Positions 35,288 through 45,136 of a stretch of 64,000 bases of DNA are shown piece after piece. Origin of the DNA: Clostridium sporogenes (GTDB taxonomy: Bacteria > Bacillota > Clostridia > Clostridiales > Clostridiaceae); assembly GCF_001020205.1 (NCBI RefSeq), contig NZ_CP011663.1, positions 3,100,001 through 3,164,000 of the forward strand, read 5' to 3'. The notes under the pieces are model-generated. The model was not told the origin of the DNA. It was given only the letters and a program-made list of their open reading frames with translations, and ran no database searches. Within the stretch, counting starts at the first letter, position 1; each line of letters begins with the position of its first letter. Both the position numbers and the translations under genes were made by a program.

Positions 35288-35599
35288 AATTACGGCTTAA
35301 CAGCCTTTAAAGGCTCAAAATTAAAACGAGAAATACTTTTAGTCAATAGATATCTAGAAAAATAAAGAATACTAATATTTGTGTCCTAATATTTAAGCTA
35401 ATGTCCTATGGCAACAGATCTAAGAAAACGTCCTGTTTACTTTACGCTTAAATATTAGTTCACAAATAAAGTATTCTGATTATTTTTCTAGATATCTATT
35501 TTCTCTAAAAGTATTTCTTGTTTTAATACCTTTGAAAAGTTATACTAGCTTTCCTTTTTTTAACCCATGGGGATTATAACTCCTTTTTAAGTCGTAATT
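35288..35599. repeat. Long imperfect palindrome filling the convergent gap (element B)
   Basis: Nearly the whole 321-bp gap between hcp and the MCP folds on itself: AGAAATACTTTTAG (35329) with 35505-35518, ATAGATATCTAGAAAAATAA (35346) with its complement near 35480, ATTAAAAC with GTTTTAAT, and at the outside AATTACG (35288) with CGTAATT (35593). The centre has AAAC-GTCCT-GTTT, the same loop as in element A. It may be a miniature palindromic element serving as terminator. Confidence 0.7.
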
Positions 35600-35601
35600 T
35601 T

Positions 35602-37320
35602 TTATACAGTAAATTTAGATACTAATTCTTGTAAAATCTCTGCCCTATGTTCTGATTCTTCTGATTTTTCCTTTACCTCATTAGCCTTCTCTACTACTAC
35701 AGAAGATTTATTAGCTATATTAGTAGCTCCCTCTGCACCTTCATTAGCAGCTAGGGCTACAGTATTTATAACTTCCACTATATTTTTTATAGAAGCTAAT
35801 AGCTCTTCTGAAGTAGCACTTATCCCTTGAGAAACATCATTATAGTAATTAGCATCTTCACTATACATATCCCCGGTTTGAACAAACTTCTCATAATCTT
35901 TTATTACTTGTCCATTTATAAATTCTAATAATTTTTTAGCACTACCAGAAAGATTTGCTACTGAATCTATAACTAAAGCTATTACCTCTTTTATTTGTGA
36001 AGCTGTGTTACTAGATTCTTCTGCTAATTTTCTTACCTCATCTGCAACTACTGCAAATCCTTTCCCTGCTTCTCCTGCTCTAGCAGCTTCAATAGCGGCA
36101 TTTAATGCTAATAAATTTGTTTGATCTGTTATCTCAAGTATAGCTTCAGATAATTCATTTATCTTTTCTACAGATTTAGATTGTTCTATAGCATAATATA
36201 ATTCTTTTGCATTATTTTGATACATATGTATAGCATTATTTCTTGAATTTTCTCCATTTGCTTTTAACTCTTCTGCTTTCTTACTTATATCTGTAGATCT
36301 ATTAGCGACTTCCTCTGCTTTTCTTGCTACTCCTTCTATTGCTCTTTCTATCTCAATAGATGTGGCATTTATTTCCTCTGCAGAAGCAGCTGTCTCTTCC
36401 ATTCCAGCAGATAATTCTTCTGTAGTTGAGGAAACTTCTTCTATATTCATATTTAATTCATTTATTAAACCTACAGCAATTTCACTAAACTCTAGTGATT
36501 TTTCAGATTCATTTTTTACACTATTAACTATTCCCCTCATTGATTCTTGCATATTAACAAGAGATTTAGCTAAATAACCTACTTCATCTTTTCTATTAAG
36601 TCTTTCTTTAGGAATTTCTGCAGTAAAATCTCCCTCTGAAAAACTATTTAAATATTTCACCATTCTTCCTATAGGATCTACTATAGACTTAGATATAATA
36701 GATGCTAATATTATTGCTATTACTATTGCTAATAAAAAAACAGTTAAAAAAATTATTTTTATTTTACCATAATCTTTATCATTATTTGTATTTGTTTCTT
36801 CAGCTTCCTTAGAATTTTGTTCTGATAAAGTTCTTAAATCATTATGGAATTGTTCTAAAGATTTACTGGTGCTTATATAAGCTTCATTAGCTTCTTTAAG
36901 TTTATTATTATTTATTAATGAAATTATATTAGCTATATTTTTTTCATATTCTGAAAATCCCATTTCTACCTTTTGAAATATACTTTTTTCTTCCTCTTCC
37001 ATCTTCTGTTTTTTTAAATAGTCCATATTTCCTTTAAATACTTTTTTTCTATTATTAATACTCTTAATTTTTTCATTTAAAACAGATTTATCATTATTTT
37101 TAATTATCATATATAATAAATCATTTTCAATGCCTCTAGTTTGATTTCTATTGTCATTAATTAATTTTACAGACATTAACTGATCAGTATACATCTTACT
37201 CATTTCTTTGTTACCAGATCTTATATAGTAAAAGCCTGTAGAAGCTATAATTACTGAAACTAAAATCATTATTAATGTAAGAATTATAATTTTCCCTCTA
37301 ATTTTTATGTCTTTTAACAC
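35602..37320 (-). CDS. Methyl-accepting chemotaxis protein (four-helix-bundle sensor)
   Basis: A 572-residue transducer: membrane helix 12-30, extracellular helical sensor 31-188 of the 4HB type, second membrane helix 190-212, HAMP to about 265, then a long signalling coiled coil whose tip reads TDQTNLLALNAAIEAARAGE. It signals to CheA/CheW at the pole. The start is GTG at 37320 with GAGGTGAG upstream. A region near 360-390 and 465-495 departs from the usual heptads. The ligand is unknown. Confidence 0.9.
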   Translation of the reverse strand: MLKDIKIRGKIIILTLIMILVSVIIASTGFYYIRSGNKEMSKMYTDQLMSVKLINDNRNQTRGIENDLLYMIIKNNDKSVLNEKIKSINNRKKVFKGNMDYLKKQKMEEEEKSIFQKVEMGFSEYEKNIANIISLINNNKLKEANEAYISTSKSLEQFHNDLRTLSEQNSKEAEETNTNNDKDYGKIKIIFLTVFLLAIVIAIILASIISKSIVDPIGRMVKYLNSFSEGDFTAEIPKERLNRKDEVGYLAKSLVNMQESMRGIVNSVKNESEKSLEFSEIAVGLINELNMNIEEVSSTTEELSAGMEETAASAEEINATSIEIERAIEGVARKAEEVANRSTDISKKAEELKANGENSRNNAIHMYQNNAKELYYAIEQSKSVEKINELSEAILEITDQTNLLALNAAIEAARAGEAGKGFAVVADEVRKLAEESSNTASQIKEVIALVIDSVANLSGSAKKLLEFINGQVIKDYEKFVQTGDMYSEDANYYNDVSQGISATSEELLASIKNIVEVINTVALAANEGAEGATNIANKSSVVVEKANEVKEKSEESEHRAEILQELVSKFTV

Positions 37321-37578
37321 TATGTCTCACCTCATTATTTAATTTTTATCCGTTAATTTCACAATTCTAATATACTAAGTCTCCTTCATCTAAAATTAAA
37401 ATAAAGTAAAAAATCACTTTCAATTAAGTTAAACTCTATTTATAAATCTCCCTCTAAATTTCAAATATATAAAACACATTACTAATATTTATAAAATATT
37501 TTCCTAATAATAATAAAATATTAATAACCATATAATATTATAAATTAGATAAAACAGAATGAAAGGTTAGGTGATATT

Positions 37579-38169
37579 TTGAACATTAATTATAAAATAA
37601 AAACATTAACCTATAATGTATGTAAATATATTATAAGAATTCTTATTTTTATTAATGTAATAAATAATTTTATAAAAAAAGATTACTATTTTACACTAAT
37701 TGGAGTTGCTGCTTTTATATTAACTTTTATACCTTCTTTAATTTTTAAAATAATGAAAATTAAACCTGATAAAAGCTTATACTTGTCTATTATATTTTTT
37801 ATATTCATTTCTCTTTACTTAGGTACCCTAAATAATTTTTATAGATATGAATGGTGGGATACTATGCTTCATGTTGTATCTGGTATAATAATAGGATTTT
37901 TTGCTATTATTATATTAAAAAAGCATAATCCTCACAACTCCATGAACAGTTATAATCCAATTTTTGTATTTATTTTTGTCTTATCCTTTGCAGCCTTATG
38001 TGGTGTTATATGGGAAATCTATGAATTTACCATTGACACTTTATTTAATTTAGATATGCAAGGAGTAGAATGTTGTGGTGTTACGGATACCATGGTAGAT
38101 TTAATATCAGATCTTATAGGATCTATAATTTCTTATATTTTTTATTGTTTTACTTACAAAAAACAATAA
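37579..38169 (+). CDS. Integral membrane protein, DUF2238/YjdF-like
   Basis: A 196-residue protein with six membrane helices. Conserved polar signatures inside helices are WWDTMLHVVSG near 94-104, GVIWEIYEFTID near 142-153 and DTMVDLISDLIGS near 172-184, which match the YjdF/DUF2238 family. The biochemical role is unknown. It starts with TTG at 37579 after AGGTGAT. Confidence 0.72.
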   Translation: MNINYKIKTLTYNVCKYIIRILIFINVINNFIKKDYYFTLIGVAAFILTFIPSLIFKIMKIKPDKSLYLSIIFFIFISLYLGTLNNFYRYEWWDTMLHVVSGIIIGFFAIIILKKHNPHNSMNSYNPIFVFIFVLSFAALCGVIWEIYEFTIDTLFNLDMQGVECCGVTDTMVDLISDLIGSIISYIFYCFTYKKQ

Positions 38170-38592
38170 AAAAGCTTATCAATAATATTATCGTCTTAAA
38201 ACTTATTATAATTTAGATAAATTTATATCTTTTTCATAATAATATAATTATTAGATTTAAAAATTAATTTAATATAGAACACTATGCAAATTTTATCAAA
38301 TAAGAAAATTCCATAGTGTTTTACTTTATTTATAAAATTTCTATATTGAATATTTTTATTTAAATTTTGCTTATATAGATGTTGAGCCCTGTGCTCCTTC
38401 CTCTGCTGATAAAGCTACTCCTTTTATATGTTTTTATATAATGTAATTATAGTTATGATTTAACTTATATTTTATAGATATATATTCTTAATTAATTTAC
38501 AAATATTATTGACTTATATGTTTATTGGTATAAACTAATAATAAAAGAAATATGTGCTAAACCAAAGTACATATTGTAAGGAGAGTGTTTTT
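38170..38592. other. Gene-free stretch with a terminator and a short coding-like remnant
   Basis: A terminator stem AACACTATG/CATAGTGTT (38278-38286/38312-38320) with inner AAATTTT pairing and a T-run follows the DUF2238-like gene. On the minus strand around 38375-38430 a short, comparatively GC-rich frame (KGVALSAEEGAQGSTSI, then stop) is closed upstream and may be a gene remnant or chance. The remainder is AT-rich. Confidence 0.4.
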
Positions 38593-39825
38593 ATGAATGA
38601 TTTTAAAAAGCTTTTAGAAAAATATGCGGATATAGCTGTTAAAATAGGTATAAATATAGAACCTAACCAAACGCTTGTTATAAATTCACCTATAGAATGC
38701 GTAGAGTTTGTAAGAATTATAGCTAATAAAGCTTATGATGCTGGTGCTAAAAATGTACACGTAAAATGGAATGATGAGGAGTTGTCCCTTATAAAATATA
38801 TGAAAGCTCCCTTTGAAACTTTCGAAGAATTCCCCGCTTGGGAAGTAGAGGAATTAGAAAGCTTGGCAAAAGGAAATGCAGCTTTTCTATCTATATCTGC
38901 TTCAAATCCTGAATTGTTAAAAAATGTTGACCCTCAAAAAATTGCTACTGCTAATAAAACTAGAGGTAAAGCATTAAAAAAATACTATGAATATATAATG
39001 AATAGTTTTGTATCCTGGTGCGTTTTATCTGTTCCTACAAAAGCTTGGGCAAAAAAAGTATTCCCAGACTTAAAAGAAGATATGGCTGTAGAAAAGCTTT
39101 GGGAAAACATATTCAATATAGTTAGAATAGATAAAGAGGATCCCGTTAAAGCTTGGGAAGAACATTTAAATAATTTAGCTGATAAAGTTAATTTTTTAAA
39201 TGATCAAAAATTAACTAAACTGCATTATAAGTCAAAAGATACAGATCTAACTATAGAATTACCTAAAGGACATATATGGTGTGGTGGAGGAGAATATAAT
39301 AAAAATAAAAGATATTTTGTTGCTAATATGCCTACGGAAGAAGTTTTTACTCTTCCTTTAAAAACTGGTGTAAATGGTATAGTAAAAAGCACAAAACCTT
39401 TAAATTATAGTGGAAATCTTATAAATAATTTCATTCTAAAATTTAAAAATGGAAAAATAATAGATTTTTCCGCTGAGGAAGGTTATGAAACTTTAAAAAA
39501 ATTGATAGAAACAGATGAGGGTTCCTGCTATTTAGGTGAAGTGGCTCTGGTACCTTTTCATTCTCCTATTTCAGATTCAAATATAATTTTTTATAATACA
39601 CTATTTGATGAGAATGCTTCTTGCCATTTAGCCCTTGGAGAAGCTTATCCTACTTGTATTGAAAATGGTGATAATATGACAAAAGAAGAATTAGAAAAGG
39701 CTGGAGCTAACAATTCTTTAACCCACGTAGATTTTATGATAGGATCTTCTGATTTAGATATTATAGGTGAAAATAAAAATGGTGAAGAAATTGAAATTTT
39801 CAAAAAAGGTGATTGGGCATTTTAA
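38593..39825 (+). CDS. Aminopeptidase, M29 family (AmpS/AmpII type)
   Basis: A 410-residue metallo-aminopeptidase acting on N-terminal residues in the cytosol. M29 landmarks: NQTLVINSPIECVEFVR near 24, the central GHIWCGGG and NMPTEEVFTLPL near 250 (first glutamate ligands), CYLGEVALVPFHSPIS near 316 and NASCHLALGEAYPTCI near 341 with His and Glu ligands, and the final THVDFMIGSSDLDI. The frame is open 13 codons further, but AAGGAGAG sits at correct spacing before the ATG at 38593. Confidence 0.92.
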   Translation: MNDFKKLLEKYADIAVKIGINIEPNQTLVINSPIECVEFVRIIANKAYDAGAKNVHVKWNDEELSLIKYMKAPFETFEEFPAWEVEELESLAKGNAAFLSISASNPELLKNVDPQKIATANKTRGKALKKYYEYIMNSFVSWCVLSVPTKAWAKKVFPDLKEDMAVEKLWENIFNIVRIDKEDPVKAWEEHLNNLADKVNFLNDQKLTKLHYKSKDTDLTIELPKGHIWCGGGEYNKNKRYFVANMPTEEVFTLPLKTGVNGIVKSTKPLNYSGNLINNFILKFKNGKIIDFSAEEGYETLKKLIETDEGSCYLGEVALVPFHSPISDSNIIFYNTLFDENASCHLALGEAYPTCIENGDNMTKEELEKAGANNSLTHVDFMIGSSDLDIIGENKNGEEIEIFKKGDWAF

Positions 39826-39916
39826 ATAAAAATTGTTAGTCTCTAAAGTGATTCAAATAAGATTTATCTTGAATAAAAACTTAATCTAAATTAGGTTTCA
39901 CCTTATTTTCAAATGA

Positions 39917-39964
39917 AAAAGATATGAATTTGTAATATTATATCCCAGATTCATATCTTTTCCA
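39917..39964. terminator. Bidirectional terminator between M29 and ger operon
   Basis: Perfect 13-bp stem AAAAGATATGAAT/ATTCATATCTTTT (39917-39929/39949-39961). Confidence 0.75.
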
Positions 39965-40046
39965 TTTCTAATTATTAAATGTTTTATAACAATTTAATAT
40001 ATTTAATTGAAAGTTTATTTTTAAATTAACCTTTTTATTAAATATA

Positions 40047-41243
40047 TTAATTTAAACTAACTAAATAATATTTAGCTTTATCATTGAAACTAATTAATTT
40101 GAAAGTTCCTCTAGCCCCACGAATTAATCTCATATTTATGTCTAATTCTATTTCTGAATTACTTACAACATCATCCCAGTTTACTCCAGTATGTCTACCA
40201 TATTCAGCTGCTGCCACACTCCCTAGATTTAAAAGATCTATCTTGTATTCATTTTGCATTTTATTAATAAATTCATAGGATTCTTTGTATATTTTCTCTT
40301 CAAATTCTTTTACTACACCATCTTTTCCTTCTTGGGTACATAATTCATTTTTACAAGATCTACAGTTAATCATATCTCCTTTTATATCTAGTTTTATTAC
40401 AAATTTATATTTATCTTTTTCTTTATAACATTCTACCTTTCTTTTTATATAGCAATCCATTTCCGCAAATTGATTATAGCTTTTTATAACACTAATAATT
40501 CCTTTAGTTTTATCTTCTCTTAATCTATTTAGTACTTGCATATCATCTACATCTATTTTCTTTTCCATTTTATCTCCTTTAAAAATTGCCATGCCTGTAA
40601 TTTCTATGCCATTCTTTGTTGCTTCTATGTAGGGAAGAACTAAACTTTTTCCTTCTGCTTTTAATTGATAATAATTAATACTTGTAGTATAGGCTTTTAC
40701 AGGGAAAAAATTATATTGTGGAGAATTTTGAATTAATCCATATATATAATCTGCAGAACTGGCATATCCTTGTATTTTATGATTTAACATATCTTTTGGA
40801 TTTCCAGCACAAACTACTGTAAATGCTCGAGAATTTGCTAAAGGATTAAAAAACAAAAGGTTTATAATCTCATTTACTCCATCATAGGCGGATTTTTCAC
40901 TAATTAAATATACTTTTTCATTACCTAATAGAAATTTTCTATTAGATTTTCTTTGTCTATATTGACGAGTTTTTAAAAGAGTTTCCCCTTTTCCTTCATG
41001 TACGGTACTTGTAGAAGTTCCATTTGGATTAAAAATATATGCACTTATAGGTATTTGATAATATCTTATATTATCTATCTTTGTTTGAAAATCATATCCT
41101 ATTCCAGAGGGTATATCTAATTCCTCCGCATATTTTATATTAGGATCATAATAATATATATTTAAAATAATTATTATAAGAATTATTATATTGATTCTAT
41201 TACTCTCTAAAATTTTCATTAGCTTTTGAGCTAGCTTTTTCAT
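40047..41243 (-). CDS. Spore germination protein, Ger(x)C family (GerC type)
   Basis: A 398-residue protein, third subunit of a germinant receptor in the spore inner membrane. Family features: ELDIPSGIGYDFQ near 42, a KVYLISEKSAYDG region, and the C-terminal domain ending with GRHTGVNWDDV near 355. GerC proteins are normally lipoproteins, but the N-terminal helix (about 20-33) here has no following Cys, the first Cys being beyond residue 140, so this copy is apparently anchored by an uncleaved helix. The ATG at 41243 has GGAGG five bases upstream; the ATG at 41255 overlaps that site. It overlaps gerB by 44 bp. Confidence 0.85.
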   Translation of the reverse strand: MKKLAQKLMKILESNRINIIILIIIILNIYYYDPNIKYAEELDIPSGIGYDFQTKIDNIRYYQIPISAYIFNPNGTSTSTVHEGKGETLLKTRQYRQRKSNRKFLLGNEKVYLISEKSAYDGVNEIINLLFFNPLANSRAFTVVCAGNPKDMLNHKIQGYASSADYIYGLIQNSPQYNFFPVKAYTTSINYYQLKAEGKSLVLPYIEATKNGIEITGMAIFKGDKMEKKIDVDDMQVLNRLREDKTKGIISVIKSYNQFAEMDCYIKRKVECYKEKDKYKFVIKLDIKGDMINCRSCKNELCTQEGKDGVVKEFEEKIYKESYEFINKMQNEYKIDLLNLGSVAAAEYGRHTGVNWDDVVSNSEIELDINMRLIRGARGTFKLISFNDKAKYYLVSLN

Positions 41244-42330
41244 TTTTTCCTCCATTCTTTACAAGGGTTATAATAGTTATTATAGTTATAAAAATTAAAT
41301 TAAATATTAAATAAAATATACTAATACCTTTATTAATTTTTTTAAGAAGTATAAAGCTATCTAACCTACTAACACTTATAGCGGCAAATAAAAATACTAG
41401 TAGATACAAAATATTTGGGGCTATTTTTTTAAATATACTAGACAGTGAATAATAAAAAAAATAATTCTGATTAGCTATAGTTTTAAAAATTATACTGCTC
41501 CATAAAAACATAAATACAAATTTAAAATTACTTATGCCTGGTATGGAAATTGTTTCTGCAAGGGATAAAGTAGGCCAATATAATTTTTTTGCTATATCTG
41601 GCCCTAAATAATATATAGACACAAAACTTAACCATATATACAAGAAAACTATAATTACAGTAGCTTTTAAAAATGAGATTTTTATCTTAGTTTTATCTTT
41701 CATTAAGGGAACTATTAAAAAAATAATCTCTATGCCTACAAAAGAATATACAGGTTCTATACTAGCTTTTAAAATATCGGAAATAGGAGTCCCCAATATA
41801 GGTTTAATATTTAATATATTTCCTTGTTTTAATGCCAATACAGTTAATAATATTAGTGGAATGGATGCATAAAAAATAACCTCATTTATTCTTCCTAAGG
41901 CTCTTATTCCTTTAGAAGCAGTGTATACTGAAATTAATAGTATTGGAATTGCTAATTTATACTGCTCTAAAAATAAAACTAAATAAACTCTTAACATATT
42001 GCTTATATTGCCAGAGGTAATGATTATATAAGCTAAAAATTGAAGAGTGAATATAAAGCCTAACAAGCTCCCAAAAAACTTTCCAAAATATATTTTACTT
42101 ATTTCTACTATATTAATATTTTGGTAAGAACTATCTTTAAATATTATGAAGGAACAAATCACCATATAAAAAGGGTATAAGCTACCTATAATTACTCCAA
42201 TCCAACCATCATTATGAGCTACCTTAGCTAAATTAGCTGGAAGATATAATATTCCTATCCCTATCATAGACCCTGCTATCATAACCATAGTTTGACTTGT
42301 AGTCAAAACATTATTTCTATTATTTACCAT
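41200..42330 (-). CDS. Spore germination permease, GerB type (GerAB/ArcD/ProY family)
   Basis: A 376-residue membrane protein with ten helices of the APC superfamily, the subunit that binds the germinant in Bacillus GerA receptors. The first helix has VMIAGSMIGIGILYLPANLAK with the unwound glycine-rich segment, and further family text reads GIRALGRINEVIFY near 145. AGGGGGAAC precedes the ATG, and the gene overlaps both neighbours (gerA by 11 bp, gerC by 44 bp), so the three are translated together. Confidence 0.9.
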   Translation of the reverse strand: MVNNRNNVLTTSQTMVMIAGSMIGIGILYLPANLAKVAHNDGWIGVIIGSLYPFYMVICSFIIFKDSSYQNINIVEISKIYFGKFFGSLLGFIFTLQFLAYIIITSGNISNMLRVYLVLFLEQYKLAIPILLISVYTASKGIRALGRINEVIFYASIPLILLTVLALKQGNILNIKPILGTPISDILKASIEPVYSFVGIEIIFLIVPLMKDKTKIKISFLKATVIIVFLYIWLSFVSIYYLGPDIAKKLYWPTLSLAETISIPGISNFKFVFMFLWSSIIFKTIANQNYFFYYSLSSIFKKIAPNILYLLVFLFAAISVSRLDSFILLKKINKGISIFYLIFNLIFITIITIITLVKNGGKNEKASSKANENFRE

Positions 42331-43807
42331 TGTCGTTCCCCCTGAATTTTTTTCTAAAATCCTTTTGACGTATAGGATTTTTATTTGGTATAGCCTTTGG
42401 TCTTTTATTCATTTTCCATAAAGGAGCTCTCATAAATATATCCTTCATATCAGATTTCTTAAATTGAAGATATGGAACTCCCATACTATCTAAAGAACAT
42501 AATTCAACCAATATAAAAAACCAACCTATAGAAACTCCTATTATCCCTAAGGCATTAGTAAGAAATAATATAGGAAATTTTAATATCCTAATGGCCAGTG
42601 ACATTTCAAAATTTGGAATAAGAAAAGTAGCCACTGTAGAAACACCTACTATTAAAAGGGTGGTAGAACTTACAAGATGAGATTTTATAGCTGCATCTCC
42701 AATTATAATACCACCAACTACACTTAAAGTTTGCCCTATCTTTGAAGGTAATCTTAATCCTCCTTCCCTTAAAAATTCTACTATAAGTTCCATTGAAACT
42801 ATCTCCATTACTGGACTTAAAGCAATGCCAACCCTAGATTGAACAATAGGTTGCAATAATTTATCTGGCAGTAATTCCACATTAAATTTTACAAGAGTTA
42901 AATATATAGAGGTTAAACTTAATACTAAAACTACAGCTATTACTCTAAAAAATCTTATAACTGTGGATAACATAAATTTTTGGTTATAATCTTCTACAGT
43001 TTGAAAAAATTCTATAAAAATAGCTGGTACAGTTATCCCTTGCTGAGATCCTTCCATTAATATGCCTATTTTCCCCTCCATGATATTAACTGCCATTACA
43101 TCTGGTCTTTCCGTAGTAAAAGACTGTGGAAATACAGTATAGGAATTATTCTCTATATATTCCTCTATATATCCTGCGTTTTTTATATGATCTACTTTTA
43201 TTAAATTTACTCTTTCCCTTATCTTATTTACTAATTTTTCATCTGCTATATCCTCTATATATATAATTGCTACTTCTGTTTGTGATCTTTCTCCAACTAT
43301 AAACCTTTCAATTCTTAAATTTTTATCTTTTATTCTTCTATTAATTACAGATAAATTACTTTCTATACTTTCTGTAAAGGCTTCCTTAGGCCCTCTTATA
43401 GAACTTTCTATTTCTGGTGGAAGTATAGGTTTATAATCTTTTTTAACAGTATTAATAATTATAGTATTTTCACTATTAGGAACAAAAACTGCTGTAGATC
43501 CTTTTTTTATAAAATCTGTTATTTCCTCAACGTCTGTTTTTAAAATAGTATCATCTACACATATATACTTTTCCATTAAAATTTCTGTAATATTTTCTTT
43601 ACCTGTAAAACTTTCCTCCACATGAAGCATTAATGGTTTTAATATGTAATCATTTATTATATTTCTATCTATTAAATCTTTATCATAGACTAATGTTATT
43701 TTTATATTATTTCCTTTACCTAAATTTATTTTTTTTACATTAAATTTATCTGGAGCATTAAGTTTATCTAAAATAGGTTTTATTTTATCATCTAATTTAT
43801 CTCTCAT
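42320..43807 (-). CDS. Spore germination protein, GerA family
   Basis: A 495-residue receptor subunit with a soluble N-terminal half and about five membrane helices from ~275. Family motifs: GSTAVFVPNSENTIIINT near 100, the SIRGPKEAFTESIESNLSVINRRIKD block near 135-160 (one of the strongest GerA signatures) and the PSKIGQTLSVVGGIIIGDAAI block near 355. GerA subunits form the channel that opens on germinant binding. AAAGGAT precedes the ATG. First gene of the operon. Confidence 0.93.
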   Translation of the reverse strand: MRDKLDDKIKPILDKLNAPDKFNVKKINLGKGNNIKITLVYDKDLIDRNIINDYILKPLMLHVEESFTGKENITEILMEKYICVDDTILKTDVEEITDFIKKGSTAVFVPNSENTIIINTVKKDYKPILPPEIESSIRGPKEAFTESIESNLSVINRRIKDKNLRIERFIVGERSQTEVAIIYIEDIADEKLVNKIRERVNLIKVDHIKNAGYIEEYIENNSYTVFPQSFTTERPDVMAVNIMEGKIGILMEGSQQGITVPAIFIEFFQTVEDYNQKFMLSTVIRFFRVIAVVLVLSLTSIYLTLVKFNVELLPDKLLQPIVQSRVGIALSPVMEIVSMELIVEFLREGGLRLPSKIGQTLSVVGGIIIGDAAIKSHLVSSTTLLIVGVSTVATFLIPNFEMSLAIRILKFPILFLTNALGIIGVSIGWFFILVELCSLDSMGVPYLQFKKSDMKDIFMRAPLWKMNKRPKAIPNKNPIRQKDFRKKFRGNDNGK

Positions 43808-43932
43808 TTTTTATCCTTTCTTATATGATTTGTATATACTTATCATATATTATGTGCAGAATCACCAAATTTAATTATATTATTCATAAAATACCTATTT
43901 ATTTAAATAATTATTTAAATAAATTTCTACTA

Positions 43933-43986
43933 AAAAACACTATGAAAATTTATTTAAATAATAAATTTTCATAGTGCTTTTATACT
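43933..43986. terminator. Hairpin terminator upstream of the ger operon
   Basis: Perfect 15-bp stem CACTATGAAAATTTA/TAAATTTTCATAGTG with A and T flanks. It probably ends the small gene at 44076 on the minus strand. Confidence 0.65.
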
Positions 43987-44075
43987 TTATAAATTCTAGT
44001 AAACTTAATGTAAAGCATTCTACCATATCTAAAATTAGAAATCCTTTAATATTTTTCTTTTAACATGTTCTTTTA

Positions 44076-44285
44076 TTATATAGCTTGTTTTCCTAAAAAA
44101 TATATAGAATTGTTATTCAACCAATACTTTCCTGGACCTTCCATCTCACATATTAAATTATCCTTAATATAAAATTCACAAAGCATATTATTTAAATTAT
44201 AAATATAAATATCTTCTATAAGATACATTCTATCTCCATATTCATTATAGACATATCCATTTTTTATAAATCCCCTGTCTAGCAT
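44076..44285 (-). CDS. Small hypothetical protein (69 aa)
   Basis: I do not recognise this protein. Beta-rich, with repeated phrase types (GFIKNGYVYNEYGDRMYLIEDIY, FYIKDNLICEMEGPGKYWLNN), no membrane helix or cysteines pattern. GGAGGG is eight bases from the ATG at 44285; an upstream GTG at 44294 is too close to that site. It sits between ger and pdx units and has its own terminator. Confidence 0.6.
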   Translation of the reverse strand: MLDRGFIKNGYVYNEYGDRMYLIEDIYIYNLNNMLCEFYIKDNLICEMEGPGKYWLNNNSIYFLGKQAI

Positions 44286-44421
44286 AATGCACACCCTCCA
44301 TTTGAATAAAATTTGAAAGCATATTTATATTATACATCTTTTGGTAATTTTTTTCAATTATTTATAATCAATTATGTATTTTATAATAATTTTATTAAAA
44401 CTATCATAAAATTTTCTAAGT

Positions 44422-44472
44422 AAAAAACTCTTTTAAGTTATATCTTTCATATACACACTTAAAAGAGTTTTT
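44422..44472 (-). terminator. pdxST terminator
   Basis: Stem AAAAACTCTTTTAAGT/ACTTAAAAGAGTTTTT with an 18-base loop, downstream of the pdxT stop. Confidence 0.75.
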
Positions 44473-44553
44473 AGTAGATAAATAAGTTTAATTTATATAA
44501 TTATATTTATTCAAAATACATACTAATAATTATAATAAATATAAATAAATACT

Positions 44554-45135
44554 TTATTTATTTCTTATAAATTTATCTATAAAATATTTATGAAATCTTG
44601 TATCCTCTGTAAGTTCTGGATGAAAAGATGTTACTAAAACATTTTTCTCTTTTGCCGCAACTATGTTTCCATTTACCTTTTTTAATATAGTTACATTAGA
44701 ACCAACGGTTGTTATATAAGGTGCTCTTATAAATACCAATTCTATAGGTTCTCTATCTATATCTTCTAGCATTTCTTCTATAGAAAAACTATTTAATTGA
44801 CTACCATAGGCATTTCTCTTTACTTTTATATCAATAGCTTTAAAGTATGACTCTTCTTGTCCTTCTATATCTTTTGCTAATAATATCATACCTGCACAGG
44901 TACCCCAAACTGGCAAGCCCTTTTCTATTTTTTCTTTTAACGTATCATATATATGAAAATCTTTTAAAAGCTTACCTAATGTTGTACTTTCTCCTCCTGG
45001 TAATATTATTCCTTGAATATTATCTAAATCCTCTTTATATTTCACCCTAATAGGCTCTATATTATCTATTTTTTCTAATATCTTCACATGCTCTACCACA
45101 GAGCCCTGTAAGTCTAAAACGCCTACTTTTATCAT
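44554..45135 (-). CDS. pdxT: Pyridoxal 5'-phosphate synthase glutaminase subunit PdxT
   Basis: A 193-residue class I glutamine amidotransferase that feeds ammonia to PdxS. The nucleophile is in VWGTCAGMILLA near residue 79, the GGESTTLGKLL oxyanion segment near 47, and the His-Glu pair in TSFHPELTED near 170. The ATG at 45135 begins one base after the pdxS stop; the longer frame upstream lies within pdxS. Confidence 0.95.
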   Translation of the reverse strand: MIKVGVLDLQGSVVEHVKILEKIDNIEPIRVKYKEDLDNIQGIILPGGESTTLGKLLKDFHIYDTLKEKIEKGLPVWGTCAGMILLAKDIEGQEESYFKAIDIKVKRNAYGSQLNSFSIEEMLEDIDREPIELVFIRAPYITTVGSNVTILKKVNGNIVAAKEKNVLVTSFHPELTEDTRFHKYFIDKFIRNK

Positions 45136-45136
45136 T

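Noticed and set aside
38375..38430. Short GC-richer minus-strand frame (KGVALSAEEGAQGSTSI)
   Set aside because: Closed by a stop a few codons upstream, with no start codon; may be a remnant, but it matches no family I can name.
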